Source of the DNA: Fibrella arboris
GTDB lineage: Bacteria; Bacteroidota; Bacteroidia; Cytophagales; Spirosomataceae
Length of the DNA stretch: 64,000 bases
Direction: 5' to 3'
NCBI RefSeq assembly: GCF_041321095.1
Contig: NZ_JBGGWE010000018.1
Location: 1-64,000 of the forward strand
Below are positions 34,095 to 43,458 of the stretch, piece after piece (position 1 is the first letter of the stretch; each line of letters opens with the position of its first letter). A program made the position numbers and the translations under genes. A model generated the notes under the pieces. It was not told the origin of the DNA. It did no database searches and saw only the letters and a program-made list of their open reading frames with translations.

Positions 34095-35534
34095 TCAATG
34101 CGGATTTGCTGTTTTTCTCTTATCCGTATTGTGTTTTCCGCTGGTGTTAGGCGCGGTGTTCGAACCGTTTCTTTCGGGTATACCATTTGGGATGTGGTCG
34201 AAACGCAGGCCTCGGCTTGCCGCTGATACACGCACGTGGGCCGAAAAAGCTGTGCCGGCTTTACTCGTCATGTTATCGAGCCGAACGGCCTTTCCTTCGA
34301 TCAGCCGCTGTTTTTGCAAGCCATTAAGTGTTACGCCTTTCAAATGGGACATCCGCTCAATTTTTGGTCGGATCACATCCGCCCGAAGTACGGTCAGTGT
34401 CTTAGTGTCTTTATCTACACCAATGAAGCCAGTGAACTTTTGGCCGCTCTGCTTGTCGACTAGTTCGGCAACCCGGCCCATATCGCCATACTTATGGAGG
34501 TTTGCTTTATCCTTATCGGAGAAGGTATGCCCCAGGTAACTTTCTTTGAGTGTCAACTTGTGCTGGACGTCCTGAAGCACAAGTTGCGGGCCGTTCTCTG
34601 GCGTATTCAGCACATACAGCTTTCCAATGCTGCCATCTCCTGTTTTGACGACATCCGTTTTTTGCCCATTAAGCAATCGCTTTGCGTTCTCCCCAGTTAG
34701 CTCGACATCAAACTGACGAGTAGCCTGCTTGAGCAGTGAATCTGGGTATCGAGTCTCTCCAACTACTGGTTGGAATTGACGATTTACTACTGACTTCTCA
34801 CCTAGTGGTGACCCAACCATCGACTCGCTTGAAACAGGGCTTGACAGTCGCAGATCCACTAGCTGACCTGTTCCCGATGAGTTATCGGGGATAGAAACGA
34901 CCCTAGGTGATTCCCCTGTATTGAAAACCGTTATGTGAAATTGACCATCAGCATAGCCGTAGCCAACTAGTGGCATATTCGGGTCGTAATGCCTGTAGAG
35001 TATGGTTTCAGGCGTTTTTATAGCTTCCCGATAACCCAACCGATACAGATTCATCTCTGTAGGGTAATTGTGGTCACCAACCAAGAGTACAGGCTTTTGC
35101 CAGCTTATGGCTCTCACTGCTGGGAAAAAAAGAGGTTCATCTCGACGGTACTTCTCGTCGATCAGTTCGACAGCCGATTGGTCATTGAAAATGTATATGT
35201 CAATACCCTGTTCCTTTTGTGTGTCAAAAGGTTTGGATTGGCTTATCGTAGACCGAACTGACGAGGAGAGAGTACAGTACACGTCTAGCTGGCGATCATT
35301 TGTTAAACGGTGGTACAAATGCTGCGTATGAGACGTATTCCCAAATCTAAGTTCGATAGAAGCTGGTTGAGTAGTTGAATCTATCTCCAACACATACTGG
35401 ATTGACCCCTCCACAGGGTCGTCACTCGCAAGTTGCTGCCGAATCTCTTTAATAAAGGCCTCCCCTACCAAACCAAGCATCTGCTGTGCTATTGAACCCC
35501 ATCCTTGTGTGGTCGCTATCGGGCTAATCTGCAT
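34095..35534 (-). CDS. DUF3945-type plasmid protein (paralogue 1)
   Basis: 479 residues. The C-terminal half is a DUF3945-like pair of repeats: LLNGQKTDVVKTGDGSIGKLYVLNTPENGPQLVLQDVQ, then YGDMGRVAELVDKQSGQKFTGFIGVDKDTKTLTVLRADVI, then LNGLQKQRLIEGKAVRLDNMTSK. These match the same blocks in the upstream gene product. The N-terminal half is unlike its paralogue (GWGSIAQQMLGLVGEAFIKEI...). It ends with a basic, Asn/Gly-rich tail. Proteins of this type are very common on conjugative elements of this phylum, but their role is not known to me. Confidence 0.72.
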   Translation of the reverse strand: MQISPIATTQGWGSIAQQMLGLVGEAFIKEIRQQLASDDPVEGSIQYVLEIDSTTQPASIELRFGNTSHTQHLYHRLTNDRQLDVYCTLSSSVRSTISQSKPFDTQKEQGIDIYIFNDQSAVELIDEKYRRDEPLFFPAVRAISWQKPVLLVGDHNYPTEMNLYRLGYREAIKTPETILYRHYDPNMPLVGYGYADGQFHITVFNTGESPRVVSIPDNSSGTGQLVDLRLSSPVSSESMVGSPLGEKSVVNRQFQPVVGETRYPDSLLKQATRQFDVELTGENAKRLLNGQKTDVVKTGDGSIGKLYVLNTPENGPQLVLQDVQHKLTLKESYLGHTFSDKDKANLHKYGDMGRVAELVDKQSGQKFTGFIGVDKDTKTLTVLRADVIRPKIERMSHLKGVTLNGLQKQRLIEGKAVRLDNMTSKAGTAFSAHVRVSAASRGLRFDHIPNGIPERNGSNTAPNTSGKHNTDKRKTANPH

Positions 35535-35551
35535 ACAACTACATTATTAGT

Positions 35552-37537
35552 TTACCCTATTTTGGGACCTTTCTGTTTTTTTGCTTTCTTGGGTTTAGCC
35601 TCCTCCCCTACTGGCTTCGGCGCGTCCTGCTTTTTCTGTTTGGCTGGTTTGGGTACTTCGACCCGTTGTGCGGCTGCCTGCTTTACTTCTTCCTTTGGCT
35701 GAATCGTTTTCTTCCCGCCCGCTCCATCTCCTTTGAGTTGGTGTACGGGTTTGGTCAAATCTTGGGCTGTCTTCTGATCGACCGTTTGTTTGACCGCGTT
35801 ATCTGGGATTTTAGCGAATGTGAGCGAGCGTTTGGCGGCCGAAACCTGCACATAAGCGTTGAAGGTTTGACCGTTGTTACCAGTCATTCCTTCCAGCTTG
35901 ATAGCCCGCCCCTGCTCTAAGTTTTTTTGCTGCGGTTTAGTCAGTGTTACCCCTTTGATCGTCTGCGGTATGTGAAGGCGCTCAGCCCGGAGGACAGTCA
36001 GGCTTTTCGTGTCTTTATCAACCCCAATGTATCCCACGAACGGCTTGCCCGTCATTTTGTCGGTCAGGTCCACCCGCTTTCCCATCTCCCCGTTTTTCTT
36101 TAGATTTTGCTTGTCCCGAGATGTCAGCTCATAGCCAAGAAATTCTTTGGGTAACAGCAATTGCTTACGCTCCGGCTGTATACCTACAATTGGCCCATTG
36201 TCTGGCGTATTGACGATGTACAGTTTCCCGGATATTTGAAAGGGTTTACCTTCCTCACCCGCCTGCGTCAGCTTCATCAACCCGGTCTTTCGGCCGTTGA
36301 GCAAATCATCAAGGTGGCCTGCTTTTTCTAAATCCTGCCGGGTTACCCCAACCTTTTCGAATTGAGGGGCAACTTCCGCCCACTGGTAGCGAGTTGGCCG
36401 ACCCATTACGGGTACCTCTACGCCCGGTGTGTTTGTCTCGTTCATGGATACAACTTGAGTCTGATTATTTACGATTGATTGAGTAGTCGATTGTAGAGAT
36501 ATGCCGGCAGTTATGGTTGCTCCATCGGGCGCTGGCATACGTTCCATCGCCTTATTGACCGATTGGCTTTCAGCAGACAGATGCCTCTCGGTCATGGCTG
36601 GCACCGCAGCAACTAAGCTGTTGTGCCCTTGGGAGATCTGGGCGTTTATAGGTTGGGGGAATTGAGCGTCTGTCTTGTCGACAGTTCCCAGCCGTCCCCC
36701 CCCCTGAGACGGTTTTGGGGAAGAATCCGGTTGACGTGCTATTTCATAGGGCTCCCGGTTGTCAGGCGTTGCTTTTGCTGGCGCAATCCAGTCACTTACG
36801 GACTGCCGCAACCGTTGCCAGGCGGTTAAAGAGGGGCCTGATTCCTGGAGTAACTGATATGGTGGGGTCTCAACAGGTTTGATTTTTTCAGAAACAGCTC
36901 CCTGCATTGGCTGAAGAAGGTCATTGCTCTGGAGCTGGCCTTTCAATTCTTTATGTTGACGTTCCAGATCGGTTATAAATCGGCTCATCTGCTCATGGTT
37001 AAGCTGAGCATTGTGCAGGAAATTGGCCAGGAAACCCCCATTGATATCCAAGTGTAAAGTCACTGGACTTACCTGGCTTCGCAGTTGTGATGGGTTCAGA
37101 TCGCCTACCTCTACGTTGTCACTACGCGTTTCGGTTTGGGATAGTCGGCCGGGCGTATCTACCACCTCTATACGGTACGTCTCTTTTGGATCGATGAACG
37201 AAAGTGGCAAACCCTTTACCTTTTCATGGATCTCCCACAGGTAGTCAGTAAGTTTAGTACGGTCGCTATCAGGTGCTGTTTGGGTACGTTCTTCGATCCG
37301 TTTAGCCAAATCCGCTTTTTTAAGCGTCTTGTTATACAAGCATCGGGTAATCTCCTCATCTGACAGTAAACCATCGTTGGCCAAGTACCCCCTCAACTGC
37401 TCATATTGTGCGGGCAGCACTAGCTGGTATTGTTGGGTTTCTAATCGCTCAAATTCCTGTAGTTGTGTAGCCTCTAAGCGGGTGTTTTCATTGGGTTTAG
37501 TCTCCACCGTGCTCTCGGCAATAGGCATCGGTTCCAT
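35552..37537 (-). CDS. DUF4099/DUF3945-type plasmid protein (paralogue 2)
   Basis: A 661-residue protein. The N-terminus has helical segments (FERLETQQYQLVLPAQYEQL and QTAPDSDRTKLTDYLWEIHEKVKG). A Gln/Pro/Ser-rich middle leads to a DUF4099-like start (YQWAEVAPQFEKVGVTRQDLEKAGHLDDLLNGRKTG) and two DUF3945 blocks, ending in a Lys/Pro/Ala-rich tail. It is 18 bp upstream of its smaller paralogue and diverges from the M23 peptidase gene, with an extremely AT-rich 89-bp gap likely to contain both promoters. Confidence 0.75.
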   Translation of the reverse strand: MEPMPIAESTVETKPNENTRLEATQLQEFERLETQQYQLVLPAQYEQLRGYLANDGLLSDEEITRCLYNKTLKKADLAKRIEERTQTAPDSDRTKLTDYLWEIHEKVKGLPLSFIDPKETYRIEVVDTPGRLSQTETRSDNVEVGDLNPSQLRSQVSPVTLHLDINGGFLANFLHNAQLNHEQMSRFITDLERQHKELKGQLQSNDLLQPMQGAVSEKIKPVETPPYQLLQESGPSLTAWQRLRQSVSDWIAPAKATPDNREPYEIARQPDSSPKPSQGGGRLGTVDKTDAQFPQPINAQISQGHNSLVAAVPAMTERHLSAESQSVNKAMERMPAPDGATITAGISLQSTTQSIVNNQTQVVSMNETNTPGVEVPVMGRPTRYQWAEVAPQFEKVGVTRQDLEKAGHLDDLLNGRKTGLMKLTQAGEEGKPFQISGKLYIVNTPDNGPIVGIQPERKQLLLPKEFLGYELTSRDKQNLKKNGEMGKRVDLTDKMTGKPFVGYIGVDKDTKSLTVLRAERLHIPQTIKGVTLTKPQQKNLEQGRAIKLEGMTGNNGQTFNAYVQVSAAKRSLTFAKIPDNAVKQTVDQKTAQDLTKPVHQLKGDGAGGKKTIQPKEEVKQAAAQRVEVPKPAKQKKQDAPKPVGEEAKPKKAKKQKGPKIG

Positions 37538-37626
37538 ATATATTTTGTGTTGTTTCAGACAAAATTATTGATTTTATATATTATTCATATAATTTTATTA
37601 TAATTAATTTATTATATATATTATCT

Positions 37627-38442
37627 ATGAATTTAATGACCCTTGGAGTAAGTACGACTCTCTTACTGATGTGTGTGAAGACGCTTCAGGCGCAGGTTGT
37701 TTTCTCTTCCCCTACCTGGTCCTTGGATACGTCAACAGCCCAACACGGTCAAGTCAGCTTTCGAGTTAGTTGCTTCGAATCAACGATAAACTTGCCGCAT
37801 GAGGCTTCATTTAAACCGGTTGTGACTAAACCGGACATAGACTCGCTACTGTCTTGTTTTGCAGACAGCATTTTTAAGGGGTGGAATGCTCCTAAACTTT
37901 CTTTGGGCAACCGTACACACCAGTTACAGTTTATTCCAGCTATACCACCCCTACGATTATTGTCCTGGCAGGATTACCGCGTTACCAGTAAGTTCGGCTG
38001 GCGTACTCATCCAATTCGCGGAAATAGTAGCCACCATAATGGTATGGACATAGCTCAACCAGCAGGCACACCGGTTTATGCAACTGCTTTTGGCGTTGTA
38101 AAATGGGTAAAGTGGGAAGTGGATGGATTAGGACTAGCCGTCTGTATAAAGCACCCAACGGGTTACGAGTCCATCTATGGACATCTTTCTACCCATGCAG
38201 TCCGAGAGAGGGATATTATCCAACGAGGAGCGGTAATTGGACAGGTAGGCAGTACGGGGCGCTCTACGGGACCGCACTTACACTATGCAATACTATTTCA
38301 GGGTAAGCCTGTTGATCCAGATCAGTATTGTTTTTTGTGGACCAAGCTAGCCCGCATAGATTCATCCCAGACCCAACAGCATCGGTTGATCGGGCCAGGT
38401 GTATTTCCAAAAGGTGCAGAAAGTATAATTGAGCGGGATTGA
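37627..38442 (+). CDS. M23-family peptidoglycan peptidase (exported)
   Basis: A 271-residue protein with an N-terminal signal peptide (LGVSTTLLLMCVKTLQAQ). Its C-terminal LytM domain has the zinc motifs HHNGMDI (His-x3-Asp, about residue 140) and HLHY (about 220), with the flanking GWRTHPI and GYESIYGHLS typical of family M23. It cleaves cell-wall cross-links. Next to mobilisation genes, it probably opens the wall for the conjugation apparatus. It converges on the XRE regulator gene with a 10-bp gap. Confidence 0.85.
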   Translation: MNLMTLGVSTTLLLMCVKTLQAQVVFSSPTWSLDTSTAQHGQVSFRVSCFESTINLPHEASFKPVVTKPDIDSLLSCFADSIFKGWNAPKLSLGNRTHQLQFIPAIPPLRLLSWQDYRVTSKFGWRTHPIRGNSSHHNGMDIAQPAGTPVYATAFGVVKWVKWEVDGLGLAVCIKHPTGYESIYGHLSTHAVRERDIIQRGAVIGQVGSTGRSTGPHLHYAILFQGKPVDPDQYCFLWTKLARIDSSQTQQHRLIGPGVFPKGAESIIERD

Positions 38443-38452
38443 GCAACAATTA

Positions 38453-38863
38453 TTATTCTGGCTTTTGCTCAACCTTACTGATTTCTTCCATGAACTGATG
38501 GAGTAGGGCAAGGCGTTGGGCCTCACGCTGGTCATTAATACGTTGACGCTTGATTACTTCATTACTAAACATAGGTACGTTCGGATCTTCCTCCTGCTCG
38601 GGGTTGAAAAGCCATTCGTAACTTACTTTGTGACGTTTTACGTAGTAGAGTGCAATCAGCGTGAACATTTCACGCGAGACTTTCAGCCCATTTTCTAAAC
38701 GATAGGTTAGATTTTGCGTGGTACCAAACTCATCAGCGAGTTCCTGTTGGCTCATTTTCAGGAACTCGCGTACTTTGGCCATACGCCGGGCTACAAGTGC
38801 TGCATAAGCTTCATTTTCCTTTTCTAATTGTTCCATTCCTGGTATAATACGGTCGTTACTCAT
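38453..38863 (-). CDS. XRE-family helix-turn-helix regulator
   Basis: 136 residues. The helix-turn-helix is in REFLKMSQQELADEFGTTQNLTYRLENGLKVSREMF (about 33-70), followed by ALYYVKRHKVSYEWLFNPEQEED, the C-terminal extension common in Bacteroidota XRE proteins. Its ATG overlaps the coupling-protein stop by 8 bp (ATGAGTAA), so it is cotranslated at the end of the mobilisation operon. It may regulate that operon or the divergent tra genes. Confidence 0.82.
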   Translation of the reverse strand: MSNDRIIPGMEQLEKENEAYAALVARRMAKVREFLKMSQQELADEFGTTQNLTYRLENGLKVSREMFTLIALYYVKRHKVSYEWLFNPEQEEDPNVPMFSNEVIKRQRINDQREAQRLALLHQFMEEISKVEQKPE

Positions 38864-40913
38864 CTTTAGGTTGCAGGTTTTCGACCAGGTGTTTCAATGC
38901 TGGGTCATTGGTCAGCCGCTCAATTTCGGCTTGAATTAACGCAGAAATATCCTTTTTCACCCCGTTGTAATTTGTCTCCAACATATAACTTAGTTGATGG
39001 TCAGAGATTTGGTCAAATTCAACACCTGGCGGAATGGGTTTTACTCGCTCTAATTCGGCTATCATCGCTGGCTCTACCAGTAGTCGGGCATGAAATATTT
39101 TCTGCTTGATAGCCTCATCGAAGTTATCAGCCACAGCTCCGACAAAATGCCCCTGCGATAAATTCGAGATTTTAGACTCGGGGATAACCGAATCCATATT
39201 TTCGGAAATAGACAAGTTGGTATCTCGCTCTGTAAACGAGAGTGAGTGGCGAATCTGTTTGTTTTTCCCAAAGCGGCTTGACATTGTTTTTGCCGTTTCG
39301 CCCAGCACCTGACCCGAAAACACATTTCCGATCGTGTTAAAGATGGTGGTAGCTTCCTTATCTCCGTAATCACGTTTTAACTGACTTAGATCCTGTAAGC
39401 CCAGGCAGGTGGATACCTTGTTACTCCGTGCGGTCGCAATCAGATTATCTAATCCCCGGAAATAAATAGTGGGCAACTCGTCGATGATCAAAGACGACTT
39501 CAACCGACCTTTCTTATTGACGAGCTTGATTAGCCTGGCGTTGAAGAGACCAAGTGCAGCTCCATAAACTTCCTGGCGTTCCGGGTTATTGCCTACACAC
39601 AGCACTTTGGGATCATCCGGGTTGTTAATGTCCAGGCTAAAATCATTACCCGTCATTACCCAATAAAGAGCCGGGCTGGAGAGTCGGGAAAGTGGTATAC
39701 GTGCCGAAGCAATTTGGCCTTCCAACTGCTCGTAGGCCTCATTTCTGAGAGCGCTGGCAAACGGCTTAAGCAAGTTTTCAATCTCGGGTTCCGATTGTAG
39801 GATCGGGAAGAGTTCGCGGTATTCAGCCCCGGCAAATTCAATGACATGGGGAAACGTACAGTAACGCTGACCGTCGTCAGGCAACCCCTGCTGCGCCAAA
39901 CCTCTCAATCGACGCTCATCATACTTTTTAAGGTACCAGATAACGGCCGTCAGAAAGTTCATTGGCGACTCTACGAAGAAATCGCCTTGTTTCTGAATCC
40001 ATGATTTATTTAGGTTTAACAGAATCGTCCGGGCTGCTTCCTGTGCATCAATAATATCAGACATCAGTTCCGGCAATAGCGGGTTGCACCGATTAGAGCG
40101 CCGGGGATCGTCAAAGTTGATGACGTAGAATGTCGGCATCCGTTTAAACGCCCGGCGGTTTTTCTGTAAGTAATGGTACGCGATATTCGACAGATCAGGA
40201 AATTTGTAATCGTAGATGTACATGGTAAACCCTTTCTCTAGATGCTGCCGTATGAAGTTATTCACCACGGCAAACGACTTCCCTGATCCAGGCGTACCCA
40301 TAACCAACGTTGCCCGAAACGGATTGACCACGTTTACCCACCCCTTCCGAATCTTCTTCTTTACGTGGTATTCCGATGGAATATTGACCGAATATTCATT
40401 CTGTTTTAGCCCTGCCTCCTGCTCAAATGACTCGTTTTCGTCATTGAAAGCATCTTCTCCAATCTGAACACTCAAAATCTGGTTGGCGTAACTGCCCGCT
40501 TTGATCAGGAGCAAAAAGCCGATCAGGGTCGTCATCAAATAGACTCCATTCCGTGTTTCAGCTGATAGCCAGAATACCCGAAGGAGCTTTCCATTTAACA
40601 ACAACAATGCCCCACCAACTATACCTGCTCGTGCAACGTGTGCCCAGGTTACGTTTAGCTGCTTACGCGTTTTGTTACCAAACGTCCATATTCCTAGGAG
40701 TAACAAAGCAGCTATCTTGGAGTAAATAGGATGAGAAAAAAGGTGGGTTGCCCGGTCTATACTTAGGATGAACCGGTCTAGCAGGGCAAAGCTGAAACCT
40801 AGTGATTGTAACGTATCGTAGCAAAAAAAGTACAGATGAAATCCAATTAATGCTAACGACATAAACAGGAGCATATTCAGTATGCCCCTATACTCTTTAT
40901 CCTGCGTTCCCAT
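38856..40913 (-). CDS. mobC: type IV coupling protein (TraG/VirD4 class, MobC in Bacteroides elements)
   Basis: 685 residues. Four or so N-terminal hydrophobic helices (up to about residue 145) anchor it in the inner membrane. Walker A is GTPGSGKS at 206-213, Walker B is SLIIDELPTIYF, and the FTSK/VirD4 features (VSTCLGLQDLSQLKRDYGDKEATTI, arginine-finger-like) follow. It recruits the relaxase-DNA complex to the secretion channel. It lies 155 bp downstream of mobB, with its promoter probably in that AT-rich gap (40914-41068), and translation couples to the XRE gene. Confidence 0.9.
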   Translation of the reverse strand: MGTQDKEYRGILNMLLFMSLALIGFHLYFFCYDTLQSLGFSFALLDRFILSIDRATHLFSHPIYSKIAALLLLGIWTFGNKTRKQLNVTWAHVARAGIVGGALLLLNGKLLRVFWLSAETRNGVYLMTTLIGFLLLIKAGSYANQILSVQIGEDAFNDENESFEQEAGLKQNEYSVNIPSEYHVKKKIRKGWVNVVNPFRATLVMGTPGSGKSFAVVNNFIRQHLEKGFTMYIYDYKFPDLSNIAYHYLQKNRRAFKRMPTFYVINFDDPRRSNRCNPLLPELMSDIIDAQEAARTILLNLNKSWIQKQGDFFVESPMNFLTAVIWYLKKYDERRLRGLAQQGLPDDGQRYCTFPHVIEFAGAEYRELFPILQSEPEIENLLKPFASALRNEAYEQLEGQIASARIPLSRLSSPALYWVMTGNDFSLDINNPDDPKVLCVGNNPERQEVYGAALGLFNARLIKLVNKKGRLKSSLIIDELPTIYFRGLDNLIATARSNKVSTCLGLQDLSQLKRDYGDKEATTIFNTIGNVFSGQVLGETAKTMSSRFGKNKQIRHSLSFTERDTNLSISENMDSVIPESKISNLSQGHFVGAVADNFDEAIKQKIFHARLLVEPAMIAELERVKPIPPGVEFDQISDHQLSYMLETNYNGVKKDISALIQAEIERLTNDPALKHLVENLQPKDE

Positions 40914-41068
40914 TTGACGTTGACTTAGCGAAGAATTCTGAATAGACCTGTTTTCGCCGCTAATATATGATATATATTATTTTCATCAACGCAATGCCTC
41001 CCAACGTTCAAATAAGCTCTAATTGATTATTGGCAAGCCATGTTCCATATATATAATATATTATTTGC

Positions 41069-42391
41069 TTACATACGACGTATCTTCCGCTGCTTATTTT
41101 TTTTCTGATTTTTCTTAATCGGACCTTGAAGCTGCTCCTCAGCAATTGGTTTTTCTGTCAGTCCTCCAGTCTGATTCTGCACTTTTGATTTGTTCGTTTT
41201 CTTTTCGGTATCCTCCTTAGCCCCTGTGTTATCAATTGGGGCTATCGCTAATCCCTTCGTTCTAATTACCTGCCGTTTCTGAGTTCCTGTCCTGTTTATC
41301 GTAGTTTGTGCCCGACTATCAGTCATCTGGTTATTTTGACTTACCGATTCAGGCTTTCCTATTGGTTTCCGCTCTGTCATTTGGGAGAAGCTTTTCAATA
41401 ATTCTTGTCTGGTATAGTCCTTTTCTAACTCGGTTTCGTGCACAACCACCTTGGCCCGACTATTTATGTAGAGGTAAGACCCCTCCGTTTCTTGTACCCC
41501 GATGCCAACTTGGCGCAAAGACTGTTTGTAGTCATGTTCGGTCAAGGTTCGGTAAGTTGCTAGTCGCTTTCGAAGCAGGGTTTCTACTGTTTTGCACTCT
41601 CTTTTATGACGATCTGCCTGATTCGAGAAAAGATCTGTCAACCTAGCCTGTGTTGGGCGGCTTGGCAGACTACTCGCTTTTATAGGTCTATTGTTAGCTC
41701 CCTCAGGGTTAATATGCTGGTATGTTATTCCAGATTGACTACGGCCCGCTTTGGTATTCATTGTGATGCCTTCACTCCCCAAATACTTTTTGAAGCTATT
41801 CACAGATCCAAAGGAATACGTATCCAGTATCTTCTTTACTTTATCGGCAATAGTCTGCCTGGTTGATTGTGGATCAACCCCTGCCCCCTCTCCTATCCTA
41901 TGTGGCTCTTGAGACAGCGATGCGCGTTCGGCTTGCACTAACTCGTAAATCGTTTCAAGTCGACGGCGTATTTTTTGCAACCGGTTCTTGATGAATTTGT
42001 CACTGATTTTATTCCCATTTGCATCCACCGCTACGGTTACTATATGGATATGGGGATGTTGAGTATCATGATGCTGGTACATCAGGTAAGGTTGTTTACC
42101 AAAACCTGTTTCGCTCATCACCTTCTCTCCTATCACTTTCAACTGATCGGCCCTCAGTACCTCCGTTGGATGAAAGGCGATCGCTAAATGCACTGATGGC
42201 TTTTGGATTCCAGGGTTTAGACGAGCGTATTGTTCGAGTAATTGAAGCCTGAATTGATGGTGTTTCTGGGCTATCTCATTATTAGGATAATTGGCTATTT
42301 GGATACGTTCAGCATGTCCCTGTTCTACTTTCTGCTCATTGTAGCGGACTGCTCCCGCGACATCTTTTCCGGTTAAGATTCGTATAACCAT
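41069..42391 (-). CDS. mobB: MobB-like relaxase
   Basis: A 440-residue relaxase of the MOB family found in Bacteroides elements. The three-His metal motif is in YQHHDTQHPHIHIVTV (His112, 114 and 116, with His107/108), and Tyr17 (VRYNEQK) is a candidate nicking residue. The C-terminal region, from about residue 340, is Lys/Gln/Asn-rich and disordered (ending KKNQKKNKQRKIRRM), as usual in this group. It nicks at oriT and pilots the strand. The start overlaps mobA by 19 bp. Confidence 0.9.
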   Translation of the reverse strand: MVIRILTGKDVAGAVRYNEQKVEQGHAERIQIANYPNNEIAQKHHQFRLQLLEQYARLNPGIQKPSVHLAIAFHPTEVLRADQLKVIGEKVMSETGFGKQPYLMYQHHDTQHPHIHIVTVAVDANGNKISDKFIKNRLQKIRRRLETIYELVQAERASLSQEPHRIGEGAGVDPQSTRQTIADKVKKILDTYSFGSVNSFKKYLGSEGITMNTKAGRSQSGITYQHINPEGANNRPIKASSLPSRPTQARLTDLFSNQADRHKRECKTVETLLRKRLATYRTLTEHDYKQSLRQVGIGVQETEGSYLYINSRAKVVVHETELEKDYTRQELLKSFSQMTERKPIGKPESVSQNNQMTDSRAQTTINRTGTQKRQVIRTKGLAIAPIDNTGAKEDTEKKTNKSKVQNQTGGLTEKPIAEEQLQGPIKKNQKKNKQRKIRRM

Positions 42392-42774
42392 GTTGTGATT
42401 TGTTCGATGGTTGTCTGAATCCTCAAGAGTTCCTCGCTAATTTTTGTCTTAACTATCGACTGATCGCTCTCCTTTCGCTCTTCGATCAGGTCTGTGATAA
42501 CCTGCAATTGGCGTCCCCTTTCCTGCAAATTGATGATGATTGTCAGTAGCAATTCGTCTGGCTTTAGTCCTTTCGTTTGCTTTTCCGATAAGAGTAACTG
42601 TTTAAGAAACTGGGCAAATGGGAGCTTCTTTCCAGCTTTTATTTGTAGGTATCTTGCCTGTATACGGCTGTTTTCAACGGGAGTCACCCAGCAGTTAAGC
42701 TTAACTGTCGATCTTTCTGAGTCGATTTTCGCAGGTCTTCCACCTTTATTCCTGGCAATTCTTATATCTTCCAC
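42373..42774 (-). CDS. mobA: MobA-like relaxosome accessory protein
   Basis: A 133-residue protein, apparently starting at GTG42774; no ATG fits better. The N-terminus KGGRPAKIDSERSTVKLNCWVTPVENSRIQARYLQIKAG looks like a ribbon-helix-helix domain of MobA/MobC-type DNA-binding proteins. The C-terminal half is helical (IINLQERGRQLQVITDLIEERK). Such proteins bind oriT and load the relaxase. The candidate oriT lies immediately upstream. Confidence 0.82.
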   Translation of the reverse strand: MEDIRIARNKGGRPAKIDSERSTVKLNCWVTPVENSRIQARYLQIKAGKKLPFAQFLKQLLLSEKQTKGLKPDELLLTIIINLQERGRQLQVITDLIEERKESDQSIVKTKISEELLRIQTTIEQITTWLYES

Positions 42775-42781
42775 CTTATGT

Positions 42782-42840
42782 TGTACGCTGCGTACAGTTG
42801 ACTTTCAACTTGTTTTTCATTCAAGTTCGATCGAGAATGA
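42782..42840. other. candidate oriT region upstream of mobA
   Basis: Three short inverted repeats are packed into 59 bp directly upstream of the relaxosome gene: TGTACGCTGCGTACA (7-bp arms, 1-nt centre, 42782-42796); AACTTG/CAAGTT (42807-42812, 42822-42827); and TCATTC/GAATGA (42818-42823, 42835-42840). Position and structure suit an oriT, but no nick site can be assigned. Confidence 0.4.
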
Positions 42841-43347
42841 AAGCAGGGCAGTTTCGCGGGTAGCAAAACACATCTTGCAATTACACGCCTAATGGGTGTT
42901 ATATATGCAGGTGGCCAATGCAAAGATGTCTCTATTTTCTCTTATATCAAAGTGCTGGAGTGATACTTACTGTCCGCTTTTCCGAACGCCTGAACGTAGC
43001 TCCTTTGCTTACACCCAATTTTTTTATGGTTTAAATAACGATCCAATTTAATCAAAAAATTACCTCTAAACGCTTGTATATTAGATACTTGTATGTAACA
43101 TTTATGATAACATTGCATTATCATACTACTATGTCATTGCTTTTTAAGTGCACATGCTATCTTATCATAAAATCATAATATTACTTTATGATAGAATTAC
43201 TTTTTTATTTTACTATAAAATTATAATATATTATTATTAGTTTATTAATTTAAATTTTTATCATTTAATAATATTATGAGTTTATAATTTTAATAGTTTA
43301 CATAAATAAAATAATATTTTAACTATTAATTAACGTACTTACTAATA

Positions 43348-43385
43348 ATTGTACTTAATAAAGAAAAATTGTATTTAATAAAGAA
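43348..43385 (+). repeat. two direct repeats in the AT-rich region
   Basis: ATTGTACTTAATAAAGAA (43348-43365) and ATTGTATTTAATAAAGAA (43368-43385), 20 bp apart and differing at one base. They lie about 75 bp before the ParA-like gene. They could be partition or regulator sites. Confidence 0.6.
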
Positions 43386-43458
43386 CTTAGCTAGTAAATA
43401 CAGTATAAAGTAATTATTTCTCATAAAATTGCACTAAATCCAAAAATGCACTTTCAAG

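Larger units (their letters stand above)
42775..43458. other. intergenic region of 684 bp, AT-rich, between mob and tra operons
   Basis: The left end (42775-42900) contains the candidate oriT. From about 43010 to 43450 the sequence is extremely AT-rich with no supported gene. Near 43348-43385 a TTGTAxTTAATAAAGAA repeat occurs twice. Promoters for the divergent mobA and ParA genes are probably here. A replication or partition site is also possible. Confidence 0.5.

Noticed and set aside
34129..34539. 136-codon plus-strand frame inside a DUF3945 gene
   Set aside because: Antisense to the conserved DUF3945 repeats; Ser/Arg/Phe-rich, no motif.
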